Positions 35,853 through 44,888 of a DNA stretch of 64,000 bases are shown piece after piece. Source of the DNA: Streptomyces sp. NBC_01232 (GTDB lineage: Bacteria > Actinomycetota > Actinomycetes > Streptomycetales > Streptomycetaceae); NCBI RefSeq assembly GCF_035989885.1, contig NZ_CP108518.1, positions 4,079,501-4,143,500 of the forward strand. The letters run 5' to 3'. Made by a program: the position numbers and the translations under genes. Numbering within the stretch: position 1 is the first letter of the stretch; every line of letters begins with the position of its first letter. A model generated the notes under the pieces. It saw only the letters and a list, made by a program, of their open reading frames with translations, searched no databases and was not told the origin of the DNA.

Positions 35853-36764
35853 ATGTCTGCCATAGCCGACCTCACCTTGTACGAGATTCTGGACGAGCGT
35901 TTCCAGACCGGCCGCTGCGCCAACGGCGACGCCCGGCTGGATCGGCTCTACGACGACTGCCGCTGGGCGGAGGGCCCGCTCTACCTGCCCGCCTGGCGGC
36001 AACTGGTGTGGAGCGACATCCCCAACGACCGGATGCTGCGCTGGGACGAGGCGACCGGCGCGGTCTCGGTCTTCCGCTCCCCGGCCGGCCACTCCAACGG
36101 CAACACCGTGGACCGTGAAGGCCGCCTGATCACCTGTGAGCAGGGCAACCGGCGCGTCACCCGCACCGAGCCGGACGGCAGCCTCACCGTCATCGCCGAC
36201 CGCTTCGACGGCAAGCGGCTCAACAGCCCGAACGACGCCGTGGTCCGCTCGGACGGCTCCATCTGGTTCTCCGACCCGGACTTCGGCATCACCAACGACT
36301 ACGAGGGCCACCGCGCGCCCAGCGAGATCGGCGCCTGCAACCTCTACCGCGCCGACCCCTCGACCGGTGAGGTCCGGCTGGTCGCCGACGGCTTCCTCGG
36401 CCCCAACGGCCTCGTCTTCTCCCCCGACGAGAGCGAGCTGTACGCCGCGGACACCCGGGCCGGCCACATCCGCGCCTTCAAGGTCACCGAAGACGGCACC
36501 CTCACCGGCGACCGGGTCTTCACCACCTGCCCCGGGGTCGACAACATCCGCTTCGACGACGAGGGCCGGCTGTGGGCGGCCGCGATGGAGAACGGCGTCC
36601 GGTGCTACGCCGCCGACGGCACCCTGATCGGCCGCCTCCGCGTCCCGGAACCGGTCTCGAACATCGCCTTCGGCGGCGCCAAGAACAATCGCCTCTTCAT
36701 CACCGCCACCACCTCCCTCTACTCCTTGGTGATGTCGGTGACCGGCCTCCCCCGCGTCCTCTGA
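35853..36764 (+). CDS. SMP-30/gluconolactonase/LRE-family protein
   Basis: A 303-aa six-bladed beta-propeller hydrolase. Metal-site motifs are CRWAEGPLYLP (Glu ligand near residue 40), LNSPNDAVVRSDGSIWFSDP (Asn ligand) and LGPNGLVFSPDESELYAAD (Asp ligand near 200). It probably opens a sugar lactone such as gluconolactone in the cytoplasm. AGGGGGAA precedes the ATG. It is divergent from the AsnC regulator. Confidence 0.88.
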   Translation: MSAIADLTLYEILDERFQTGRCANGDARLDRLYDDCRWAEGPLYLPAWRQLVWSDIPNDRMLRWDEATGAVSVFRSPAGHSNGNTVDREGRLITCEQGNRRVTRTEPDGSLTVIADRFDGKRLNSPNDAVVRSDGSIWFSDPDFGITNDYEGHRAPSEIGACNLYRADPSTGEVRLVADGFLGPNGLVFSPDESELYAADTRAGHIRAFKVTEDGTLTGDRVFTTCPGVDNIRFDDEGRLWAAAMENGVRCYAADGTLIGRLRVPEPVSNIAFGGAKNNRLFITATTSLYSLVMSVTGLPRVL

Positions 36765-36789
36765 GGAACGGGCCGGCCGTCCCCTCCTC

Positions 36790-37155
36790 CTATCGGGCGA
36801 CGAACTGCGTCAGGATCGCCTGCACCTCGTAGATGTCGACGCCCTTGGTGAAGGTCTTCTCCACCGGCGCCGAGCTGCCGGATATCCAGATCTTGAGCTC
36901 GGCGTCGAGATCGAAGTGCCCGGCGGTCTCGACGGAGAAGTGCGTGATGCTCCGGTACGGGATGGAGTGGTACTCCACCTTCTTGCCCGTGAGCCCCTGC
37001 TTGTCGACGAGCACCAGCCGCCGGTCGGTGAACAGGATCGTGTCCCGGATCAGCAGGAAGGCCGCATGCACCTGCTCCCCCTGGCCCAGCAGCCGCGCGT
37101 AGTCCCGCTGTGCCGACACAGGGTCGACGGTGTGCGCGTTCCCGAACAGTCCCAT
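36790..37155 (-). CDS. Bacterial PH-domain protein
   Basis: A 121-aa protein made almost entirely of a bacterial PH fold (PF08000 type): LLGQGEQVHAAFLLIRDTILFTDRRLVLVDKQGLTGKKVEYHSIPYRSITHFSVETAGHFDLDAELKIWISG. These cytoplasmic domains assemble into rings; the function is unknown. ATG 37155 begins MGLFGNA, typical of the family. Confidence 0.85.
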   Translation of the reverse strand: MGLFGNAHTVDPVSAQRDYARLLGQGEQVHAAFLLIRDTILFTDRRLVLVDKQGLTGKKVEYHSIPYRSITHFSVETAGHFDLDAELKIWISGSSAPVEKTFTKGVDIYEVQAILTQFVAR

Positions 37156-37309
37156 GAGTGCCCCCGTTTTCCGGCTTCGAACGATCTTCAGAAACCGTAC
37201 CGAGGCAGACCCCTCGTCCACGTCCCCCGCCAGAGCCATCCCACCCCTGACATCCTCCGGGGGACCCCGTCCCCATCAAGGAGGAGACGGGAGTCGTCAG
37301 GACATACGA

Positions 37310-37343
37310 CAGAGGGCCCCAGGATTTCTCCTGGGGCCCTCTG
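37310..37343 (-). terminator. Terminator after tRNA-Arg
   Basis: Perfect 15-bp stem (37310-37324 with 37329-37343) and a TTTC tetraloop, 9 nt past the tRNA 3' end. Confidence 0.88.
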
Positions 37344-37351
37344 TCCTGCTG

Positions 37352-37424
37352 TGCACTCGGCAGGATTCGAACCTGCAACCTTCTGATCCGTAGTCAGATG
37401 CTCTATCCGTTAAGCTACGAGTGC
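37352..37424 (-). tRNA. tRNA-Arg (ACG)
   Basis: Acceptor GCACTCG/CGAGTGC, anticodon loop CTACGGA (ACG) and a GTTCGAATC T-loop. Its A34 is the substrate of TadA, encoded at 18877-19356. It reads CGU/CGC/CGA after deamination. Confidence 0.96.
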
Positions 37425-37601
37425 TTGGGCTTCTCGGGGTTTTGCGCCCCGTTGGCCTTGCGAGAACAACAATACATGGACCTCGCCGGGACGCGAAATC
37501 CATTACCCATACCGCTGCTGACCTGCGGAAACGAGCCGGATGGAGATCATCCGGATGGGCTCGCGCAGACGTCGCGGCCGACCGGATTGCCCCGGAAACG
37601 C

Positions 37602-37637
37602 ATCGAAGCCCCGGTCCGTCAGGACCGGGGCTTCGAT
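37602..37637 (-). terminator. Terminator after tRNA-Ser(GCT)
   Basis: Perfect 16-bp stem (37602-37617 with 37622-37637) with a GTCA loop, 6 nt past the tRNA. Confidence 0.88.
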
Positions 37638-37643
37638 GAGGTG

Positions 37644-37734
37644 CGGAGGCGGAGGGATTTGAACCCTCGATGGGGTGTAAGCCCCAAACCGCATTAGCAG
37701 TGCGGCGCCATAGACCGGACTAGGCGACGCCTCC
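37644..37734 (-). tRNA. tRNA-Ser (GCT)
   Basis: Class II tRNA with acceptor GGAGGCG/CGCCTCC, anticodon loop CTGCTAA (GCT), a long variable arm and a GTTCAAATC T-loop. It reads AGC/AGU. Confidence 0.96.
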
Positions 37735-37921
37735 AGCACACCCTCGCGTACGAAGGTGCGTGCAGATGATGACACAGGCGCAGGGCCCCTCACCAATCCG
37801 CTCCCACGGTACTAGGCAGGACGGGCGGAGGGCAAAGCCTTAAAGCAGCCGCGGCACGCAACGTCGGCGGGCCCCGCGTCGTTGGGCAGGCGTACGACGT
37901 ACGGACGACCTGGAGTGCCCC

Positions 37922-38347
37922 ATGCTGCGTCTCGCCGCCTTCGCCGTCACCTCCGCCCTGGCCGCCGCGGCGGCCGGGCCGCTGCCCCCGCTGCCGCTGG
38001 GCCGGCTGCTGTCGCCACCCGACCGCCTCACCATCGCGATGGCCGACACGGGGAACCGTCAGTTGGACCGGGAGTACCGCCTCGAATGCAATCCCGTCGG
38101 CGGCGACCACCCGCAGTCTCAGGGCGCCTGCGCCCGGCTGGACCAGTTCGCCGAGGAGGGGAGGGACCCCTTCGCGCCCGTCTCCAAGCGGCAGATCTGC
38201 ACCATGCAGCACGGGGGCCCCGCCACCGCCCGGATCACCGGTACCTGGAACGGCCACAAGGTGGACGCCACGTTCCGGCGGACCAACGGATGCGAAATCA
38301 GCCGCTGGGACGAGTTGGAACCTCTGCTTCCGAGTGGGCGTTCCTGA
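37922..38347 (+). CDS. Subtilisin inhibitor-like (SSI-family) protein
   Basis: A 141-aa secreted protease inhibitor. The signal peptide occupies residues 1-18. The mature protein has the SSI pattern of four cysteines at 56, 70, 93 and 124, the GDHPQSQGACARLDQF helix segment, and the reactive loop QICTMQHGGP. By alignment to SSI (CPMVYDP) the scissile bond would be Met95-Gln96, predicting inhibition of subtilisin-like proteases rather than trypsins. In Streptomyces such inhibitors control extracellular proteases during aerial growth. Confidence 0.88.
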   Translation: MLRLAAFAVTSALAAAAAGPLPPLPLGRLLSPPDRLTIAMADTGNRQLDREYRLECNPVGGDHPQSQGACARLDQFAEEGRDPFAPVSKRQICTMQHGGPATARITGTWNGHKVDATFRRTNGCEISRWDELEPLLPSGRS

Positions 38348-38466
38348 CCTGGGAGGATGCGCAGGATGTGCGGTATCCGCCACACATCGGCCACCCCACC
38401 GCGGGCCTGTGGCCTTAGACTCCTCCCGTGACTTGCCGGTAGTTGTGGTCAGGGAGGAAGCTCGTC

Positions 38467-41400
38467 GTGAGCAGCAGGCCATCCCGAGGCGCTGCTCGCC
38501 TCGCAGCAATACTCGACGCTCTTCCGGACGCGCTGTTGCTCGTCAACGCCAACGGCACTGTCGTCAACGCCAATTCGATCGCCCTCGAGGTGATGGAGAG
38601 CCCCGGCACCGGGCTGGTCGGCCGCGGCGTGCTCGATCTCCTGCCCGAATTCGACTCCAAGCTGATCCCCGGCTCCATGCGCCGGCCCGGCGAGGACGAG
38701 GGCGGCCGTGCGAAGCCCAAACGGATGATCGCGCGCCGCACCGACGGCTCCGAGTTCCCCGTCGAGGTCACCAGCGCCCATCTCGACGGGCGCGACGCCT
38801 ACCGCGAGCCGCAACCCTCGTACACCGGTGACGAGCTGCTGATGCTCGTGGTGCGGGACCTCTCGCAGACCGTGGACACCGAGGCCGAGCTGGCGCGCTC
38901 GCAGCGGCAGACCGAGATGATCCTGCGCGCCGCCGCCGAGGGCGTCGTGGGCACCGACACCGACGGGCGGGTGGTGCTGGTCAACCCGGCCGCCGCCCAG
39001 ATCCTCGGCTACCGCGCCACCGACCTCGGCAACCGCGAACTGCACGGGCTCGTCCAGCACTCCCGCGCCGACGGCTCCCCCTTCCCCTTCGAGGAGTCCC
39101 CGCTCGCCGACACCCTGCGCAGCGGACGCAAGCACCGCGTCCGCGGGCAGGTGCTGTGGAACAAGGCCGGACAGCCGGTCTCCGTCGACCTGACCACCTC
39201 GCCCGTACGGGACGGGGAGCAGCTCGTCGGCGCCGTCATGACCTTCACCGACCGGCGGCCCTACGACACCCTTGCCGCGCGGCACGCGCAGCTGATGGCC
39301 GTCCTCGGCGAATCCCTGCGCGGCCCGCTGGACGAGCTGCGCGGTGAGCTGGCGACGCTGGCCGCCGACGACGCAGGACAGCTGTGGCCCGAGGCCAACC
39401 AGCTGCTGCACCACCTGGCCGCCGGGTATTCGCGGATGACCACCCTGGTGGACAACGTCCTCGGCTACCAGCGCCTGGACTCCGGCAGCGACCGGCTCTC
39501 GAAGAAGAAAGTCCTGATCAACACCGTCGTCACGGCGGGCGTCGACGGCGCCGTCGAGCTGATCGGCCCGGGCCGCGCGCAGTTCGCCGTCCACGCGCCG
39601 ACGATCGAGGCCGAGGTGGACGGGGACCGGATCGCGACCGCGCTCGCCCACCTGGTCGCGGACGTGGCCGGGGTGGACGCCACCGGCAAGACCCGTCAGG
39701 GCAGCGGGTACAGCGACTCGACGATCGTGGTGGCCGCCGCGCAGCGCGGTGACGTCGTACGGATCGAGGTGCGCGGCCCGTACGAGGGCGGGAACCCGGT
39801 CCACGAGCCGATCGTCCGGGGGATCGTGGCTGCGCACGGCGGCGTCCTGCAGACGGTGGAGGTTCCGGGCGCGCCCGGCGGGGCGTACGTGCTGGAGCTC
39901 CCGCTCGGCTCGGGTGCCGGGACGGTGACCCTGCCGGAGCCGGTGGAGGAGCCTCCGGCCGGTCCGACCACGGACGGCTCGGGGACCGCCGGCGGCGCCG
40001 CTCCCGGCAAGGTCTCCGGCGGCCGGCGCGGCCGGCGCGGCGTGGATGCCTTCCTGGACGACGAGGTCACCGGCCCCGAAGCGGCTCAGGCGGCGCAGGC
40101 CGGCCAGGGTGGTGGCGCGCTGGCGCTGCCGTCCGGGCGGCGGCGGGCCGGCGAGGTGGGCGAGGTTTCCGACTCGGGCCCCGAGCTCGCGCAGTCCCCG
40201 GTGAACCCGGCTGGACTCGGCACCGGCCGTCGGCGCGGCCGGGCCGGTGACGGCAGCGGCGAGGCCGAGGGCTCCAGCGTCCAGGCCGGTCAGGGCGGGC
40301 CCGGGCGGCCCGTGCCCCCGCAGGGCACCGCCCTGCCCGCACTGCCGCCCGTACCCGCCGTGCCCCCGGTTCCGGTGACGGAGCATCCCGCCGGCCGGCG
40401 CCGCGCGCTGGGCCCGGCCGGTCCGGCGCAGCCCGGTGGCCCCGTCCCCGCGACCGGGCTCGGGCCGACGCCCGCTCCCGCGCGGCCCATCGCCCCCGAG
40501 GGCGGCTTCGCGTTGCCCGCCGGCCCGACCCCGGCCACCCCCGCCGCCGGCCCCGCTCCTGCCGGGGCCGATACCGACGCCGACGCCCAGGCCGGGCGGC
40601 GTGGCCGCCGCGTGCTGGGTTCGCCCGCCGAGCCCGAGGCGCCCGCCGCGCAGCCCGACGAGTCCGCCGAGAACCCGACCGGCCGGCGCCGCGCGCTGGC
40701 CGGCGCCCCGGCGTGGCCGGTGCCCTCGGCCCGTACCGCTCCCGAGGACGAGGCCTCCGGCCAGGTCGCGGTCCCCGGTGCGCGCCGACCGCAGGACTCC
40801 CCCGCGGAGGCCCAGGCCGCGCAGCCGATCAGCGTGCGCGCCCTCGGCACCCTCGGCCAGGGCATTTCCGTGGACCCGGGCGGTTCCGGCCCGGCCGCCG
40901 GGTCCGGTTCGGCCTCCGGGTCCGGCCGCCGCCGACGCCTCTCGGAGCCCGCCCCGCAGGGCCGGGCCTTCGCCATAGGAGCGCCCGAGGCGGGCGCCGA
41001 CGAGGGTCCCGAGCCGCTGGACGGCCCGGGCGGCGCCGTCGAGGTGGTCAACCGGCCCGTGCCGCGGCCCGTTGACGACGAGCTGCCCCCCGAGCCCCTG
41101 GACAACCCCCGCCGACTGCTGGTGTGGCCCGCGCCCGACGTGCAGACGCAGCAGGCGCTCAGCGACCGCGGCTACCGGCCGGTGATCGTGCACTCCCGCG
41201 AGGAGGTGGACGCGCAGATCGCCGCGTTCCCCGCCGCGCTGTTCGTCGACCCGCTGACCGGGCCGATCACCCGCACCGCCCTGCAGTCCCTGCGCCAGGC
41301 CGCGGTGGCCGCGGAGGTCCCCGTACTGGTCACGGCCGGGCTGGGGCACGCCACGCGCGAGGCGGCGTACGGCGCCGATCCGGCCGTGCTGCTGAAGGCG

Positions 41401-41808
41401 CTGGCACCGCGCGACAGCGAGCAGCACCCCTCCCGGGTGCTGCTGATCGAGGAGCACGACGAGATCGCGACCGCGCTGACCGCCGCCCTGGAGCGGCGCG
41501 GCATGCAGGTCGCGCGGGCGGGTGCCGACACCGACGCCGTGGAGCTGGCGACGCGGATGCGGCCCAACCTGGTGGTCATGGACCTGATGCAGGTACGCCG
41601 TCGGCGGGCCGGGATCGTGGACTGGCTGCGCGCCAACGGGCAGCTGAACCGCACCCCTCTGGTCGTCTACACGACGACCGGCATCGACCCTGCCGAACTG
41701 CCGCGGCTCGCCTCCGGCGAGAGCGTCCTCTTCCTCGCGGAGCGGGCCACGACGGCGGACGTCCAGGGCCGCATCGTGGACCTGCTGGCCAAGATCGGCA
41801 CGAACTAG
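38467..41808 (+). CDS. PAS/histidine-kinase-like/receiver protein without phospho-acceptor His
   Basis: A 1113-aa protein. Two PAS domains come first (about residues 12-125 and 145-265; LDALPDALLLVNANGTVVNAN, RAAAEGVVGTDTDGRVVLVNPAA). A kinase-like region follows, where the H-box reads GESLRGPL at 281-288; Glu282 replaces the His, and the ATP motifs are poor. A 500-residue Pro/Ala/Gly disordered stretch with repeated GRRRA clusters precedes two C-terminal receiver-like domains. The last one keeps Asp1039 (VVMDLMQ) but lacks the conserved Lys. GTG 38467 is chosen for its GGGAGGAAG. It is likely a signalling scaffold rather than a kinase. Confidence 0.75.
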   Translation: MSSRPSRGAARLAAILDALPDALLLVNANGTVVNANSIALEVMESPGTGLVGRGVLDLLPEFDSKLIPGSMRRPGEDEGGRAKPKRMIARRTDGSEFPVEVTSAHLDGRDAYREPQPSYTGDELLMLVVRDLSQTVDTEAELARSQRQTEMILRAAAEGVVGTDTDGRVVLVNPAAAQILGYRATDLGNRELHGLVQHSRADGSPFPFEESPLADTLRSGRKHRVRGQVLWNKAGQPVSVDLTTSPVRDGEQLVGAVMTFTDRRPYDTLAARHAQLMAVLGESLRGPLDELRGELATLAADDAGQLWPEANQLLHHLAAGYSRMTTLVDNVLGYQRLDSGSDRLSKKKVLINTVVTAGVDGAVELIGPGRAQFAVHAPTIEAEVDGDRIATALAHLVADVAGVDATGKTRQGSGYSDSTIVVAAAQRGDVVRIEVRGPYEGGNPVHEPIVRGIVAAHGGVLQTVEVPGAPGGAYVLELPLGSGAGTVTLPEPVEEPPAGPTTDGSGTAGGAAPGKVSGGRRGRRGVDAFLDDEVTGPEAAQAAQAGQGGGALALPSGRRRAGEVGEVSDSGPELAQSPVNPAGLGTGRRRGRAGDGSGEAEGSSVQAGQGGPGRPVPPQGTALPALPPVPAVPPVPVTEHPAGRRRALGPAGPAQPGGPVPATGLGPTPAPARPIAPEGGFALPAGPTPATPAAGPAPAGADTDADAQAGRRGRRVLGSPAEPEAPAAQPDESAENPTGRRRALAGAPAWPVPSARTAPEDEASGQVAVPGARRPQDSPAEAQAAQPISVRALGTLGQGISVDPGGSGPAAGSGSASGSGRRRRLSEPAPQGRAFAIGAPEAGADEGPEPLDGPGGAVEVVNRPVPRPVDDELPPEPLDNPRRLLVWPAPDVQTQQALSDRGYRPVIVHSREEVDAQIAAFPAALFVDPLTGPITRTALQSLRQAAVAAEVPVLVTAGLGHATREAAYGADPAVLLKALAPRDSEQHPSRVLLIEEHDEIATALTAALERRGMQVARAGADTDAVELATRMRPNLVVMDLMQVRRRRAGIVDWLRANGQLNRTPLVVYTTTGIDPAELPRLASGESVLFLAERATTADVQGRIVDLLAKIGTN

Positions 41809-41821
41809 TAATCCTGGGCCG

Positions 41822-42397
41822 ATGGCCATCACCAACACGAGCGAGCACACCGTCCCCGCCGACAACGGGGAGGTGAACCTGCTCATCGCGCGGCAGGTGG
41901 AGCCCGGGCACGAGGAGACCTTCGAGGCCTGGGCCCACGGGATCCTGGAGACAGCCGCGGGCTTCCCGGACCACCTCGGGTACGGGCTCTTCCGTCCCGC
42001 GGCGGAGGGTGGGCCGTGGTTCCTGGTCCACCGTTTCCGCAATCAGGCCGCGTTCGAGCGCTGGCAGGACTCCCCGGAGCGGGCGCAGTGGTTCTCCAAC
42101 TGCCTCGGCCACCACCACACGGAGATAGCCCGCCGGGAACTGCACGGCATGGAGACCTGGTTCGCCAAGCCGGGTACGACCCGGCCCGCGCCGCCGCGGT
42201 GGAAGATGGCGATCAGCTCGGGGCTGGCCATCTTCCCGATCTCGCTGATCGGCAACGCGGTGCTCGGGCCGTACCTGGTGGATCTGCACTTCGTACTGCG
42301 CACGGCCGCCTTCGCCGTCGTCTTCAGCACTCTGATGACCTACGTGGCCATGCCCGCGGTCAGCAAGCTGCTGCGGCCGTGGCTCACGCGGGGATAG
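41822..42397 (+). CDS. ABM-domain protein with C-terminal membrane helices
   Basis: A 191-aa protein. Residues about 18-110 are an ABM fold (VNLLIARQVEPGHEETFEAWAHGILETAAGFPDHLGYGLFRP, WFLVHRFRNQAAFERWQDSPER). Residues about 128-180 form two membrane helices (MAISSGLAIFPISLIGNAVLG, LRTAAFAVVFSTLMTYVAM). The fusion ties a putative monooxygenase to the membrane. It begins 13 bp after the PAS/receiver gene with a weak ribosome site, so it may be cotranscribed. Confidence 0.8.
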   Translation: MAITNTSEHTVPADNGEVNLLIARQVEPGHEETFEAWAHGILETAAGFPDHLGYGLFRPAAEGGPWFLVHRFRNQAAFERWQDSPERAQWFSNCLGHHHTEIARRELHGMETWFAKPGTTRPAPPRWKMAISSGLAIFPISLIGNAVLGPYLVDLHFVLRTAAFAVVFSTLMTYVAMPAVSKLLRPWLTRG

Positions 42398-42407
42398 CCC
42401 CCGGTCG

Positions 42408-44057
42408 TCAGTCGAGCTTGGTGACGTCCAGTGCGCCGTCCGCGTACTGCTTGCGGATCACCTTCTTGTCGAACTTGCCGACGCTGGTCTTGGGCACCGC
42501 CTCGATGAACGTCCAGCGCTCCGGCAGCTGCCACTTGGCGATGGTCCGGGCGAGGAACTCGCGCAGACCCGCGTAGTCCACGGCCGCGCCCTCCTTGAGG
42601 ACGACCGTGGCCAGCGGGCGCTCTCCCCACTTCTCGTCCGGGACGGCGACGACCGCGGCCTCAGCGACCTCTGGGTGCGCCATCAGCGCGTTCTCCAGCT
42701 CCACACTGGAGATCCATTCACCGCCGGACTTGATGACGTCCTTCGCACGGTCGGTGAGGGTGAGGTAGCCGTCGGCGCTGATGACGCCGACATCGCCGGT
42801 CTTGAGCCAGCCGTCCGCGCTGAACTTGTCCTCGGGCCGGAAGGGTTCACCGGCCGCACCGCCGTAGTAGGAGCTCGCGATCCAGTTGCCGCGTACCTCC
42901 AGCTCGCCGGCCGACTCCCCGTCCCAGGGCAGGAGGTCACCGCCGGGGCCGACCAGACGGGCCTCGACGCCCGCCGGGAAACGGCCCTGGGTGATCCGGT
43001 AGGGCCACTCCTCCTCGGCACTCAGACCGGCCGGAGGGTGCGCCATCGTGCCGAGCGGGGAGGTCTCGGTCATACCCCAGGCGTGGCAGACGCGGACGCC
43101 GAGCTTGTCGTACGCCTCCATGAGGGAGGGCGGACAGGCCGCGCCGCCGATGGTGACCTGCTTCATCGAGGTCAGGTCGCGCGGGTTGGCGGTGACCTCG
43201 GCCAGCAGCCCCTGCCAGATGGTGGGGACGGCTGCCGCGTGTGAGGGCTTCTCCTGCTCGATCATCTCGGCGAGCGGGGCCGGCTGCAGGAAGCGGTCCG
43301 GCATCAGCATGTTGATACCGGTCATGAAGGTGGCGTGCGGCAGCCCCCAGGCGTTCACGTGGAACTGGGGGACGACGACGAGGGTGGTGTCCTTGTCGGT
43401 CAGGCCCATCGACTCGGTCATGTTGACCTGCATGGAGTGCAGGTAGATCGAGCGGTGGGAGTACACGACGCCCTTGGGGTCCCCGGTGGTGCCGGAGGTG
43501 TAGCACATGGCGGCGGCCTGGCGCTCGTCCAGCTCGGGCCAGTCGTAGGTGTCGGAGCGGCCCGCGAGGAGCTCCTCGTAGTCGTGCACGCGGACGTCGA
43601 GCCCCTCGAGCCCCGAACGGTCGCCGGCACCGGATACCACGACGTGCTCGATGGTCGGCAGGTGCGGCAGCAGCGGCACGAGCAGGGGCAGCAGGGTGCC
43701 GTTGACCAGGACGACGCGGTCGACGGCGTGATTGACGATGAAGACCAGCTGCTCAGGAGGGAGCCGCAGGTTGAGGGTGTGCAGGACCGCGCCCATGGAG
43801 GGGATCGCGAAGTACGCCTCGACATGCTCGGCGTTGTTCCACATGAGGGTGGCGACCCGGTCGGTCTGCTGCACTCCGAGCTCGTCGCGCAGCGCGCCGG
43901 CGAGACGGGTGGCGCGGGTGCCGATCTCGGCGAAGCTGCGGCGGTGCGGCTCAGCCTCCCCGGTCCAGGTCGTGACCTGGGACTTCCCGTGGATCGTCAT
44001 CCCGTGTCGGAGTATGCGGGTGACGAGGAGCGGTACGTCCTGCATGGTGCTGAGCAA
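42408..44057 (-). CDS. Long-chain fatty-acid/steroid acyl-CoA ligase
   Basis: A 549-aa ANL-superfamily adenylating enzyme: P-loop [12 protein letters not shown] (near residues 187-198), [15 protein letters not shown] motif ([12 protein letters not shown]), GWLKTGDVG and the catalytic lysine region [12 protein letters not shown]. It activates a carboxylic acid to its CoA thioester in the cytoplasm. Start TTG 44057 ([10 protein letters not shown]) has GGGAGGA 4-5 nt upstream; the ATG at 44045 is an alternative. An igr-like operon on the same strand just beyond suggests a lipid or steroid substrate. Confidence 0.9.
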   Translation of the reverse strand: MLSTMQDVPLLVTRILRHGMTIHGKSQVTTWTGEAEPHRRSFAEIGTRATRLAGALRDELGVQQTDRVATLMWNNAEHVEAYFAIPSMGAVLHTLNLRLPPEQLVFIVNHAVDRVVLVNGTLLPLLVPLLPHLPTIEHVVVSGAGDRSGLEGLDVRVHDYEELLAGRSDTYDWPELDERQAAAMCYTSGTTGDPKGVVYSHRSIYLHSMQVNMTESMGLTDKDTTLVVVPQFHVNAWGLPHATFMTGINMLMPDRFLQPAPLAEMIEQEKPSHAAAVPTIWQGLLAEVTANPRDLTSMKQVTIGGAACPPSLMEAYDKLGVRVCHAWGMTETSPLGTMAHPPAGLSAEEEWPYRITQGRFPAGVEARLVGPGGDLLPWDGESAGELEVRGNWIASSYYGGAAGEPFRPEDKFSADGWLKTGDVGVISADGYLTLTDRAKDVIKSGGEWISSVELENALMAHPEVAEAAVVAVPDEKWGERPLATVVLKEGAAVDYAGLREFLARTIAKWQLPERWTFIEAVPKTSVGKFDKKVIRKQYADGALDVTKLD

Positions 44058-44162
44058 AGCGTCCTCCCGGTGAGCGCTGCGGCGCTGCGGCGGCTACGGA
44101 TGCTGCCGATTCTGCGCACGTACCGGTCGGCATGTCACTACCCGGGAGTAGAAACCGCTACG

Positions 44163-44178
44163 TGTTTCACGTGAAACA
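44163..44178. other. parS site (ParB-binding), intergenic
   Basis: Perfect 16-bp palindrome TGTTTCACGTGAAACA. Paired with another parS 32 bp away, between the acyl-CoA ligase and SigE-family genes. Confidence 0.92.
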
Positions 44179-44194
44179 TCCCCTGACGTCCCCA

Positions 44195-44210
44195 GGTTTC
44201 ACGTGAAACA
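44195..44210. other. parS site (ParB-binding), intergenic
   Basis: Core GTTTCACGTGAAAC at 44196-44209; the outermost base pair is mismatched (G...A). Second member of a tandem pair. Confidence 0.9.
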
Positions 44211-44219
44211 TCCGCCGTC

Positions 44220-44753
44220 TCACCGGACCGGCATGAGCTCCGGGTCCTCGCGGAGCTTGCCCAGGGCGCGGGAGACCGCGCTCTTGACCGTGCCGACCGA
44301 GACCCCGAGCAGCTCCGCGGTCTGCGCCTCGCTCAGGTCCTCGTAGTACCGGAGGACGACCATGGCGCGCTGACGGTCGGGCAGCCGGGTCACCGCGCGC
44401 CACATCGCGTCGCGCAGTGCCTGCGCCTCGGCGGGGTCGGAGGCCGGGGCCGCCTCGGTCTCCGGCAGCTCGTCGCATACGAACTCGTCGACCTTGCGCT
44501 TGCGCCACTGGGAGGTACGGGTGTTGACCAGCGTCCGCCGGACGTAGCCGTCCAGCGCGCGGTGATCCTCGATGCGGTCCCAGGCCACATACGTCTTCGC
44601 AAGGGCGGTCTGGAGCAGGTCCTCCGCATCGCACGGGTTGGCGGTGAGGGAGCGCGCAGTGCGCATCAGGACCGTGCCGCGGGTCCGGACGTACGCCGAG
44701 AACGACGGGTACGGCGTCGGATTCGAGGCGAGCGGGCACACAGGCGTGGTCAT
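44220..44753 (-). CDS. SigE-family ECF RNA polymerase sigma factor
   Basis: A 177-aa sigma factor. Region 2 is FSAYVRTRGTVLMRTARSLTANPCDAEDLLQTALAKTYVAWDRIEDHRALDGYVRRTLVNTRTSQWRKRK, and region 4 is RLPDRQRAMVVLRYYEDLSEAQTAELLGVSVGTVKSAVSRALGKLRED. This SigE-family subset is usually followed by a membrane regulator gene, but none is seen here; the next gene downstream is the parS pair and acyl-CoA ligase. Targets unknown. Confidence 0.9.
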   Translation of the reverse strand: MTTPVCPLASNPTPYPSFSAYVRTRGTVLMRTARSLTANPCDAEDLLQTALAKTYVAWDRIEDHRALDGYVRRTLVNTRTSQWRKRKVDEFVCDELPETEAAPASDPAEAQALRDAMWRAVTRLPDRQRAMVVLRYYEDLSEAQTAELLGVSVGTVKSAVSRALGKLREDPELMPVR

Positions 44754-44831
44754 GTCTCCACGCTAGGAGCGCCCACCCGCCATGGGATCGGCCGTAGGTG
44801 CCGATGGTGGATCCGTCTCAGGTTGTAGGCG

Positions 44832-44878
44832 CAGGGCCGTCCCCACCCCCTGAAGGTGGAGGGGTGGGGACGGCCCTG
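44832..44878 (-). terminator. Terminator of the igr-like operon
   Basis: Perfect 18-bp stem (44832-44849 with 44861-44878) and an 11-nt loop, starting 11 nt past the stop at 44889. Confidence 0.88.
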
Positions 44879-44888
44879 GTCCCGGATC

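Noticed and set aside
38449..42042. 1197-codon open frame on the minus strand
   Set aside because: Antisense of the PAS/receiver gene, whose domains are recognisable on the plus strand.
44163..44210. Sigma factor autoregulation boxes upstream of the acyl-CoA ligase
   Set aside because: The palindromes are exact parS cores found also inside two unrelated genes, so chromosome partitioning explains them better.
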